Of a stretch of 7,383 nt of DNA, positions 1 to 5,063 are shown one piece after another (position 1 is the first letter of the stretch; every line of letters starts with the position of its first letter). Source of the DNA: Lishizhenia sp033720595 (GTDB taxonomy: Bacteria; Bacteroidota; Bacteroidia; Flavobacteriales_D; Crocinitomicaceae). The notes below the pieces were generated by a model. It worked only from the letters and a program-made list of their open reading frames with translations, did no database searches and was not told the DNA's origin. The stretch covers positions 1-7,383 of the forward strand of contig NZ_JAWWCF010000154.1 of the NCBI RefSeq assembly GCF_033720595.1. The letters run 5' to 3'. Made by a program: the position numbers and the translations under genes.

Positions 1-219
1 AACGACTCCAGGAATAGCGGAGAATTCGTGATCTACGCCTTCTATACGAATAGAAGTGATTGCATAACCTTCTAATGAAGATAAAAGCACTCTTCTTAAA
101 GCGTTACCAACGGTTAATCCATATCCAGGTTCCAAAGGGCGAAATTCAAATTTCCCTTCGAAATCGGTTGAATCAATCATTATAACTTTATCGGGCTTCT
201 GAAAATTTAGTATTGCCAT
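1..219 (-). CDS. rpoA: DNA-directed RNA polymerase subunit alpha, N-terminal part (runs off the window)
   Basis: The 73 visible codons encode the start of the alpha N-terminal domain, which dimerises and nucleates assembly of the beta and beta' subunits into core RNA polymerase. The protein begins MAILNFQKP. At residues 32-50 it carries the family's GYGLTVGNALRRVLLSS block; Arg43 aligns with E. coli Arg45, which contacts beta. The frame stays open to base 1, so the rest of the N-terminal domain, the linker and the C-terminal DNA-contacting domain lie outside. The ATG sits 20 nt after rpsD, preceded by an in-frame tandem stop of rpsD and no strong Shine-Dalgarno. Position after rpsD is the standard alpha-operon order. 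The identification is certain; only the 5' third or less of the gene is present. Confidence 0.97.
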   Translation of the reverse strand, partial: MAILNFQKPDKVIMIDSTDFEGKFEFRPLEPGYGLTVGNALRRVLLSSLEGYAITSIRIEGVDHEFSAIPGVV

Positions 220-239
220 ATTACGACTTCTGTGAATTA

Positions 240-845
240 TTATTTCGAATATAATTCGACGATGAATTGTTCATTTATGTTTTCCGGAATCTGAATACGT
301 CCGGGTACTGAAACAAAAGTACCTTGTTTTGTTTCGTTATTCCAGGTAATCCATTCGTATACACTGCTAGAATTAGCTAGTGAATCCTGGATAGCCTGTA
401 AAGATTTTGATTTTTCACGAACACCTACAACATCACCCGCTTTCAATTGGTAAGAAGGTATGTTTACCAAATCTCCGTTTACCGTAATGTGTCTGTGAGA
501 TACAAATTGTCTTGCTGCTCTTCTAGAAGGGGCAATACCCATTCTAAATACTACGTTATCAAGACGTGATTCACAAAGTTGAAGTAAAACCTCACCAGTA
601 ATCCCCTGCGCTCTAGTAGCTTTTTTAAACATATTACTAAACTGACGCTCAAGGATACCGTAAGTATACTTTGCTTTTTGCTTTTCCATTAACTGGATAG
701 CATATTCAGATTTTTTACCGCGACGACGGTTGTTACCGTGTTGTCCCGGAGGATAATTTCTTTTTTCGAAAGACTTATCGTCTCCAAAAATAGCTTCTCC
801 GAACTTTCGGGCTATTTTAGTCTTTGGACCAGTATATCTTGCCAT
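240..845 (-). CDS. rpsD: 30S ribosomal protein S4 (uS4)
   Basis: S4 is a primary 16S rRNA binder that nucleates assembly of the 30S body near the five-way junction, and in E. coli and Bacillus it represses its own mRNA. At 201 residues it is close to the usual 200-206. It starts MARYTGPK, has the conserved PPGQHG turn at 32-37, EKQKAKYTYGILERQF at 54-69, and the S4 RNA-binding fold from about residue 92 (SRLDNVVFRMG) to about 155. It ends in the family tail IVELYSK. The N-terminal domain has no cysteines, so this is the zinc-free form. Residues 161-177, including WITWN, form an insertion-like stretch that I associate with Bacteroidetes S4. An 89-nt leader with extended complementarity precedes it. 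The gene ends in tandem in-frame TAA codons. Confidence 0.98.
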   Translation of the reverse strand: MARYTGPKTKIARKFGEAIFGDDKSFEKRNYPPGQHGNNRRRGKKSEYAIQLMEKQKAKYTYGILERQFSNMFKKATRAQGITGEVLLQLCESRLDNVVFRMGIAPSRRAARQFVSHRHITVNGDLVNIPSYQLKAGDVVGVREKSKSLQAIQDSLANSSSVYEWITWNNETKQGTFVSVPGRIQIPENINEQFIVELYSK

Positions 846-860
846 TAACTTTGAATTTAG

Positions 861-916
861 AAGAAAGGGATTATGAATTAAGGTCTCTGTCCTTCGATAA
901 TCTTAACTCCTCTCTT
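861..916 (-). promoter_or_regulatory. Candidate structured mRNA leader of rpsD (possible S4 autoregulatory element)
   Basis: The rpsK-rpsD gap (846-934) is 89 nt, far longer than the 2-20 nt typical here. Read on the minus strand, three helices nest. AAGAGAGG (916-909) pairs with CCTTTCTT (868-861) over 8 bp with one G-U. After a 6-nt bulge (908-903), GATTAT (902-897) pairs perfectly with ATAATC (874-869). After a small internal loop, AAGGAC (894-889) pairs with GACCTT (885-880) around an AGA loop with one A-A mismatch. The right-hand legs of the outer two helices abut exactly. The structure ends 15 nt before the rpsD ATG. An AGGAG at 911-907 lies partly inside the outer stem, too far from rpsD to act as its ribosome site. 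No promoter consensus is seen. S4 binding is inferred only from gene identity. Confidence 0.45.
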
Positions 917-934
917 ATTTATTTATACTTATTA

Positions 935-1321
935 TTAAACTCTACGTCTCTTAGGAGGACGACATCCGTTGTGTGGTAGTGGAGTAACATCAATAATTTC
1001 AGTTACTTCAATCCCGTTGTTATGAAGCGAACGAATAGCAGATTCTCTACCATTCCCCGGCCCTTTAACGTAAACTTTAACTTTGCGCAAACCAGCTTCG
1101 TGAGCTACTTTAGACGCGTCTTCTGCAGCTAACTGGGCAGCATAAGGAGTATTCTTTTTAGAACCTCTAAAACCCATTTTTCCTGCAGATGACCAAGCAA
1201 TAACGTCACCCTTTTTATTAGTAAGGGAAACAATAATGTTATTGAAAGAAGCCGTAACGTGCGCTTGCCCTACGGACTCAACGGTTACTTTACGCTTTTT
1301 TTGAACTGTCTTCTTTGCCAT
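935..1321 (-). CDS. rpsK: 30S ribosomal protein S11 (uS11)
   Basis: S11 sits on the 30S platform beside S6/S18 and helps form the mRNA exit region near the Shine-Dalgarno helix. The 128-residue protein matches the usual 125-130. A lysine-rich N-terminal tail (1-11) precedes the core. The family blocks are HVTASFNNIIVSLT (21-34), WSSAGKMGFRGSKKNTPYAAQ (43-63), KGPGNGRESAIRSL (86-99) and the basic C-terminus DVTPLPHNGCRPPKRRRV (111-128). The HNG triplet at 117-119 is the site that becomes isoaspartate in E. coli S11. The gene begins 8 nt after rpsM with no Shine-Dalgarno and ends in tandem in-frame TAA TAA, followed by the long rpsD leader. Confidence 0.98.
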   Translation of the reverse strand: MAKKTVQKKRKVTVESVGQAHVTASFNNIIVSLTNKKGDVIAWSSAGKMGFRGSKKNTPYAAQLAAEDASKVAHEAGLRKVKVYVKGPGNGRESAIRSLHNNGIEVTEIIDVTPLPHNGCRPPKRRRV

Positions 1322-1329
1322 ATTAATTA

Positions 1330-1704
1330 CTATTTAGTCGCTTTCTTCTTGTTAGCAACTGTTTTTCTTCTACCTTTTCTGGTTCTTGAGTTATTTTTGG
1401 TTCTCTGCCCTCTAAGTGGTAAACCACTTCTGTGACGAATACCTCTATAGCATCCAATATCCATTAGACGCTTAATACTCATTTGAACTTCTGTACGTAA
1501 TTCTCCTTCGATTGTAAATTCACCAACAGCTTCACGAATACGACCAATTTCTTCATCGTCCCAATCTGAAACTTTTTTGCTTTCATCTACTTTGGCCTGG
1601 CTAAGGATCTTTTGAGCCCTGCTTTTACCAATTCCGAAGATATAGGTCAATGCTATAACTCCTCGCTTTTGTTTAGGTATATCTACCCCTGCAATTCTTG
1701 CCAT
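1330..1704 (-). CDS. rpsM: 30S ribosomal protein S13 (uS13)
   Basis: S13 lies in the 30S head, makes the inter-subunit bridges to 23S rRNA and L5, and its C-terminal tail contacts P-site tRNA. The 124-residue product has the expected MARIAGVDIP start, the helix-turn region YIFGIGKSRAQKIL at 21-34, the GCYRGIRHRSGLPLRGQRT core at 84-102, and a highly basic C-terminal extension (103-124) rich in Lys and Arg. The ATG lies just 2 nt after the rpmJ stop in the arrangement TAA-TT-ATG, implying translational coupling to rpmJ or termination-reinitiation. In E. coli the S4 target is just upstream of rpsM; here only 2 nt are available, so such a target cannot sit at this junction. Confidence 0.98.
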   Translation of the reverse strand: MARIAGVDIPKQKRGVIALTYIFGIGKSRAQKILSQAKVDESKKVSDWDDEEIGRIREAVGEFTIEGELRTEVQMSIKRLMDIGCYRGIRHRSGLPLRGQRTKNNSRTRKGRRKTVANKKKATK

Positions 1705-1706
1705 AA

Positions 1707-1823
1707 TTAGCCTTGTCTTTGTTTAAATCTAGGATTCTTTTTGTTAATTACGTAAAGGCGCCCTTTTCTGCGAACTATCTTACAGTCGGCACTTCTTTTC
1801 TTTACTGATGCTCTAACTTTCAT
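1707..1823 (-). CDS. rpmJ: 50S ribosomal protein L36 (bL36), zinc-ligand-poor form
   Basis: This 38-residue gene is easily missed because of its length. It begins MKVRASVKKRSADC and ends in the family tail NPRFKQRQG. L36 packs against 23S rRNA near the peptidyl-transferase side and stabilises its folding. The classical form binds zinc through three Cys and one His. Here Ser11 replaces the first Cys, Cys14 remains, Asn27 stands where the third Cys is usual, and the His position in the NPxxKQRQG segment is Phe or Arg, so a zinc site cannot form. This matches the Cys-minus versions known in Bacteroidetes. The start lies 118 nt downstream of infA, just below a strong promoter candidate, making rpmJ the first gene of a probable alpha-cluster transcript. 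No Shine-Dalgarno is seen; GAG abuts the ATG. Confidence 0.96.
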   Translation of the reverse strand: MKVRASVKKRSADCKIVRRKGRLYVINKKNPRFKQRQG

Positions 1824-1842
1824 CTCTTTAGTTTTTTACAAT

Positions 1843-1887
1843 TCACTGATCTTGAAATATGCTCAAAATCAGGATTTCAGCATTCAT
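1843..1887 (-). other. Possible 14-codon leader ORF upstream of rpmJ
   Basis: On the minus strand an ATG at 1887-1885 opens a frame of 14 codons (MNAEILILSIFQDQ) closed by TGA at 1845-1843, which is 19 nt before the rpmJ ATG. The predicted transcription start from the adjacent promoter would fall only about 9 nt upstream, so the peptide would be nearly leaderless, with an A-rich stretch before its ATG. It overlaps the small hairpin at 1859-1883, the arrangement expected if translation affected folding. No Shine-Dalgarno and no known homology are visible. In AT-rich DNA a 14-codon frame often arises by chance, so I do not annotate it as a gene. Confidence 0.15.
1859..1883 (-). promoter_or_regulatory. 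Small hairpin in the rpmJ 5' leader
   Basis: On the minus strand ATGCT (1883-1879) pairs with AGCAT (1863-1859), and the interior continues as GAAAT against ATTTT, with one bulged G and a CCTG loop. That gives about 10 pairs including one G-U. It has no following T-run within a few bases, so it is not a clear intrinsic terminator. It lies in the predicted leader between the promoter and rpmJ. It could be a leader structure or 3' end protection for the upstream spc mRNA, or it could be chance. Confidence 0.3.
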
Positions 1888-1901
1888 AAATTTTTCAGGT
1901 T

Positions 1902-1935
1902 GCAAAAGTACTGAAAATTTTACAAATAGCTCAAA
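1902..1935 (-). promoter_or_regulatory. Internal Bacteroidetes-type promoter upstream of rpmJ
   Basis: On the minus strand TACTTTTG (1910-1903), followed by C at 1902, is an exact match to the Bacteroidetes -7 consensus TAnnTTTG(C). A TTTG (1935-1932) lies 21 nt upstream, inside the 17-23 nt range described for Flavobacterium and Bacteroides -33 elements. Both lie in the infA-rpmJ gap, with the -33 box just 6 nt after the infA stop. The predicted start is near 1896, giving a leader of about 73 nt before rpmJ. It would drive rpmJ, rpsM, rpsK, rpsD, rpoA and whatever follows. The same octamer occurs elsewhere inside genes without a spaced TTTG; this is the only intergenic copy with a correctly spaced partner. 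Confidence 0.7.
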
Positions 1936-1941
1936 TTACTT

Positions 1942-2157
1942 TTAGTATCTGTATGTTATACGAGCCTTACTTAGATCGTAAGGGCTCATTTCCAGTTTTA
2001 CTTTATCTCCAGGCAACAATTTAATGTAGTGCATACGCATTTTCCCAGAGATGTGAGCTGTCACAACGTGACCATTTTCCAATTCTACACGGAACATTGC
2101 ATTAGATAATGCTTCTATAATTGTTCCGTCTTGTTCTATTGCCGGTTGTTTTGCCAT
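1942..2157 (-). CDS. infA: Translation initiation factor IF-1
   Basis: IF1 is a single S1-type OB-fold protein that occupies the 30S A site during initiation and works with IF2 and IF3. The 71-residue product has the near-invariant block NAMFRVELENGHVVTAHISGKMR at 19-41 and the PGDKVKLEMSPYDLSKARITYRY end at 49-71, typical of full-length bacterial IF1 (71-73 residues). It follows secY by 2 nt as TAA-TT-ATG, so it is probably translated by coupling. In many Firmicutes and Proteobacteria adk, map or other genes stand in or near this slot; here secY and infA are directly adjacent. The promoter for the downstream cluster begins just after its stop, so infA is probably the last gene of the spc-side unit, with read-through likely. 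Confidence 0.98.
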   Translation of the reverse strand: MAKQPAIEQDGTIIEALSNAMFRVELENGHVVTAHISGKMRMHYIKLLPGDKVKLEMSPYDLSKARITYRY

Positions 2158-2159
2158 AA

Positions 2160-3497
2160 TTAAGCTACTGCTTTTCTGTTTTTACCTGTTTTCATTAATC
2201 CGTCGTAATGTCTATTCAGCAAGTAAGAGTTTACTTGTTGCATAGTATCTATTGCAACTCCAACCATAATTAAAAGCGAGGTTCCTCCAAAAAACAATGC
2301 CCATCCTTGTTGCACACCTAAGAGTTGCACCACAATCGCTGGGAACACAGCAATAAGTGCAAGGAAAATAGATCCTGGCAAGGTAATTTGAGACATAATT
2401 CTATCTAAAAACTCAGCGGTTTCAGTTCCGGGACGAATGCCTGGAATAAATCCTCCACTTCGTTTTAGATCATCAGCCATTTTGTTGGTAGGTACAGTAA
2501 TCGCGGTATAGAAGTAGGTAAACACAATAATTAAAAGTGCAAATACTACATTATACCAAAATCCGAATATATCGCTAAAAGCCGCGGTAACCCCTTGTGC
2601 AGCATCAGAATCTGATAATCCTGCCACAGCAGCCGGGATAAACATAATAGCTTGAGCAAATATAATTGGCATTACACCTGAAGCATTAAGCTTAAGTGGA
2701 ATGTACTGTCTAGATCCAAATACGTTTTTCTCGTAACCCCCAGAGGCGGTTCTTCTGGCATATTGCACCGGGATTTGACGCACGGCCATAACCAACATTA
2801 CCGAAGCAAGAATAATAGCGAACCAAATTACCAATTCAATAAGAATCATAATAAGGCCTCCATTAGATTCAAATACTCTGGAAGCAAATTCCTGAATAAA
2901 TGCCTGTGGCAAGGTAGCAATAATACCAACCATAATTAATAGCGAAATACCATTACCAATACCTTTATCGGTTATCTTTTCACCCAGCCACATTGCAAAA
3001 ATGGTTCCTGTAGTAAGGATAACCACTGCTGAAGCCACAAATGTCACAGTGTCACCTAATAAAAAGGCTTGCTGCGGAAGTGTAGCAAAAAGGTTATAGA
3101 TATAACCAGGTCCCTGCACCAGGGTAATTGCAATTGTTAACCAACGAGTGATTTGATTGATCTTACGCCTACCGCTCTCTCCTTCTTTTTGAAGTTTTTG
3201 CAGGTAAGGTATCGCAATACCCATAAGCTGCACCACAATCGAAGCCGAGATATATGGCATAATTCCCAATGCAAAAACAGAAGCATTAGAAAAAGCTCCT
3301 CCTGTAAATGCATTTAGGAGGCCTAAAAGGCCACCATCGGTTTGACTAGCAAGATTAGTTAATTGCGAGGCATCTATTCCGGGAAGCACAACTTGCGCTC
3401 CAAAACGATAGACCAACAATAGACCGAGGGTAACTAAAATTCTATTTTTTAGTTCCTCGATCTTCCAAATATTTTTAATAGTATTGATGAATTTCAT
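2160..3497 (-). CDS. secY: Protein translocase subunit SecY
   Basis: SecY is the channel of the Sec translocon in the inner membrane; with SecE and SecG it passes or inserts proteins pushed by SecA or the ribosome. The 445-residue protein has ten hydrophobic segments at roughly 19-38, 73-94, 118-136, 150-172, 180-205, 213-238, 272-292, 312-335, 371-393 and 400-420. The plug region follows the first loop (about 62-73). The cytosolic C4 loop carries ARRTASGG (247-254). The C5 loop carries GGFIPGIRPGTET (348-360), where Arg355 corresponds to E. coli Arg357, needed for SecA-driven transport. The periplasmic loop at 294-309 (SDSDAAQGV) is polar. It sits between rplO (11 nt) and infA (2 nt), the standard spc position, and is complete. 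Confidence 0.98.
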   Translation of the reverse strand: MKFINTIKNIWKIEELKNRILVTLGLLLVYRFGAQVVLPGIDASQLTNLASQTDGGLLGLLNAFTGGAFSNASVFALGIMPYISASIVVQLMGIAIPYLQKLQKEGESGRRKINQITRWLTIAITLVQGPGYIYNLFATLPQQAFLLGDTVTFVASAVVILTTGTIFAMWLGEKITDKGIGNGISLLIMVGIIATLPQAFIQEFASRVFESNGGLIMILIELVIWFAIILASVMLVMAVRQIPVQYARRTASGGYEKNVFGSRQYIPLKLNASGVMPIIFAQAIMFIPAAVAGLSDSDAAQGVTAAFSDIFGFWYNVVFALLIIVFTYFYTAITVPTNKMADDLKRSGGFIPGIRPGTETAEFLDRIMSQITLPGSIFLALIAVFPAIVVQLLGVQQGWALFFGGTSLLIMVGVAIDTMQQVNSYLLNRHYDGLMKTGKNRKAVA

Positions 3498-3508
3498 TTG
3501 GCTATCTA

Positions 3509-3961
3509 TTATAAAGTAACAACTTCACCTCCAGCAGCTTCTATAGCTTCTTTTGCTGAGGCAGTAAATTTATGAACAGATATTTTCAACTTTGCCTTTA
3601 ATTCACCTCTACCTAATATCTTAACTGGTTCGTTTTTACTTACAAGACCATTAGCGATCAAAGTATCAACATCTACAGTATCTTTAATTTTACCTTCATC
3701 AACCAAACGTTGCAAAGTATCAAGATTTACACCTTGATAAGCTACACGATTTCTGTTAGTGAAACCAAATTTTGGAACACGGCGTTGAAGTGGCATCTGC
3801 CCACCTTCAAAACCTATCTTCTTGGAGTAACCAGAACGAGACTTAGCCCCTTTGTGACCACGAGTGGCAGTACCACCTTTTCCTGATCCTTCTCCACGGC
3901 CAACACGCTTGTTGTTACTCTTAACTGAACCTTTTGCAGGTTTTAAGTTATTTAATTCCAT
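3509..3961 (-). CDS. rplO: 50S ribosomal protein L15 (uL15)
   Basis: L15 threads a long glycine- and lysine-rich N-terminal arm into 23S rRNA and joins late in 50S assembly. The 150-residue product has the arm at about 1-60, including KRVGRGEGSGKGGTATRGHKGAKSRSG (18-44) and FEGGQMPLQRRVPKFGF (51-67), then a globular C-terminal domain with LGRGELKAKLKISVHKFTASAKEAIEAAGG (116-145), the L15 signature region. Length is normal (about 145-150). It starts 9 nt after rpmD and ends TAA TAG in frame, 11 nt before secY. No Shine-Dalgarno is visible. The identification is unambiguous. Confidence 0.98.
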   Translation of the reverse strand: MELNNLKPAKGSVKSNNKRVGRGEGSGKGGTATRGHKGAKSRSGYSKKIGFEGGQMPLQRRVPKFGFTNRNRVAYQGVNLDTLQRLVDEGKIKDTVDVDTLIANGLVSKNEPVKILGRGELKAKLKISVHKFTASAKEAIEAAGGEVVTL

Positions 3962-3970
3962 GTGAATTTA

Positions 3971-4153
3971 TTATTTTGTTTCTTCTACAGAAACTAAATG
4001 TTTAACTTTATTTACCATACCAAGGATGTTTGGCGTATCGTTATGCTCTACCGTCTGGCCAATTTTCTTAAGACCAAGAGACTCTAAAACCAATTTCTGG
4101 TTTTTAGATCGGTTAATAGCACTTTTTACTTTTGTAACTTTTATCTTTCCCAT
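3971..4153 (-). CDS. rpmD: 50S ribosomal protein L30 (uL30)
   Basis: L30 is a small 50S protein with a ferredoxin-like fold, usually 58-60 residues and absent from some lineages. This 60-residue product reads MGKIKVTKVKSAINRSKNQK, then LGLKKIGQTVEHNDTPNILGMVNKVKHLV (26-54), which covers the L30 signature. It lies in its canonical slot between rpsE and rplO. Its start is unusual for this window: AAGGAG stands 4 nt before the ATG, the only good Shine-Dalgarno I find correctly placed before any gene here. The upstream gap is 13 nt. The gene ends in tandem TAA TAA. Confidence 0.96.
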   Translation of the reverse strand: MGKIKVTKVKSAINRSKNQKLVLESLGLKKIGQTVEHNDTPNILGMVNKVKHLVSVEETK

Positions 4154-4157
4154 CGTT

Positions 4158-4163
4158 CTCCTT
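4158..4163 (-). promoter_or_regulatory. Strong Shine-Dalgarno before rpmD
   Basis: On the minus strand the rpsE-rpmD gap contains AAGGAG, followed by AACG and the ATG of rpmD at 4153. Other starts in the window have A/T-rich upstream sequence with no such motif, as is general in Flavobacteria, where the 16S anti-Shine-Dalgarno is reported to be occluded on the ribosome. The 4-nt spacing is slightly short but workable. Confidence 0.6.
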
Positions 4164-4166
4164 GAT

Positions 4167-4691
4167 TTATCCTTTAAAAACCTTTTCTAATGAAATACCA
4201 CGTTGTTTAGCAACAGTATCAGCACTTCTTAATTGAAGTAGTGCATCAAAAGTAGCTTTCACTACGTTGTGTGGGTTTGAAGACCCCTGGTTTTTAGAAA
4301 GTACGTCGTGTACACCAACAGATTCCAGTACGGCACGAATTGCACCACCGGCAATAATCCCGGTACCAGTTGCAGCAGGTAGCAAAAGAACTCTTGCACC
4401 ACCATACTTACCTTTCTGTTCGTGAGGAAGGCTTCCTTTATGCAAAGGAATACGCACTAAATTCTTTTTTGCATCTTCCACAGCTTTAGAGATAGCGTCA
4501 GCAACTTCTTTAGATTTCCCTAAACCTTGCCCTACAACACCATTCTCATCTCCTACTACTACGATAGCAGAAAATCCAAAAGCTCTACCACCTTTGGTTA
4601 CTTTGGTCACACGCTGTACTCCTACCAAACGGTCTTTTAATTCAAGTCCGCCCGGTTTTACATGTTCTACGTTTTTATAATCTTGATACAT
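4167..4691 (-). CDS. rpsE: 30S ribosomal protein S5 (uS5)
   Basis: S5 helps form the mRNA entry channel with S3 and S4 and contributes to decoding fidelity and spectinomycin sensitivity. The 174-residue product carries the N-terminal double-stranded-RNA-binding-like domain at about 20-83, with VTKGGRAFGFSAIVVVGDENGVVGQGLGKSKEV (31-63). The C-terminal domain follows at about 90-170, with ARVLLLPAATGTGIIAGGAIRAVLESVGVHDVLSK (99-133). The loop around Lys33-Gly34-Gly35 is the region where spectinomycin-resistance changes arise in other bacteria; here it looks wild type. An N-terminal stretch (MYQDYKNVEHVKPGG) is typical of Bacteroidetes. It begins 6 nt after rplR and ends 13 nt before rpmD. Confidence 0.98.
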   Translation of the reverse strand: MYQDYKNVEHVKPGGLELKDRLVGVQRVTKVTKGGRAFGFSAIVVVGDENGVVGQGLGKSKEVADAISKAVEDAKKNLVRIPLHKGSLPHEQKGKYGGARVLLLPAATGTGIIAGGAIRAVLESVGVHDVLSKNQGSSNPHNVVKATFDALLQLRSADTVAKQRGISLEKVFKG

Positions 4692-4697
4692 AATTTT

Positions 4698-5051
4698 CTA
4701 GAATTTTAGTCCTCCTTCTCGAGCACCTTCTGCTAATGATTTAACTCTTCCGTGATACAGGTAACCACTTCTATCAAAAGAAATAGTTTCTACACCGGCC
4801 TTTAAAGCTTTTTCAGCAAGGGCTTTACCAACCAATTCTGCTTGCTTGGATTTATTTCCTTCTGCTGTTACACCTTTATCTCTCGAAGAGGCTGCAGCCA
4901 GGGTTTTTCCTTCTACATCATCTATAATTTGAGCATAAATTTCTTTATTACTTCTAAATACAGATAATCTTGGACGGCTAGCGGTACCCGTAATTGACTT
5001 ACGAACACGCTTTCTTATCTTATTTCGTCTATCTTGTTTTGAAACTGCCAT
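4698..5051 (-). CDS. rplR: 50S ribosomal protein L18 (uL18)
   Basis: L18 binds 5S rRNA and, with L5, forms the particle that docks into the central protuberance of the 50S subunit. The 117-residue product has a basic N-terminal tail (KQDRRNKIRKRVRKSI, 5-20), then SRPRLSVFRSNKEIYAQIIDD (25-45) and the C-terminal block FDRSGYLYHGRVKSLAEGAREGGLKF (92-117), all family hallmarks. Length is typical (about 115-120). It lies 12 nt after rplF, whose tandem TAA TAA stops lie just upstream, and 6 nt before rpsE. No Shine-Dalgarno is present. Confidence 0.98.
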   Translation of the reverse strand: MAVSKQDRRNKIRKRVRKSITGTASRPRLSVFRSNKEIYAQIIDDVEGKTLAAASSRDKGVTAEGNKSKQAELVGKALAEKALKAGVETISFDRSGYLYHGRVKSLAEGAREGGLKF

Positions 5052-5063
5052 ATCTAAACTTTA

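Noticed and set aside
314..321. TACTTTTG (minus strand) in the 3' part of rpsD as a promoter for rpoA
   Set aside because: The -7 octamer matches, but no TTTG or TTG lies 17-23 nt upstream, and the site is inside coding sequence, so chance is likely.
1859..1883. Hairpin after infA as an intrinsic terminator
   Set aside because: The stem is A/T-rich with a bulge and is not followed by a T-run on the minus strand, so termination there is not supported.
2657..2664. TATATTTG (minus strand) inside secY as an internal promoter
   Set aside because: No correctly spaced -33 TTTG; such octamers are frequent in AT-rich coding DNA.
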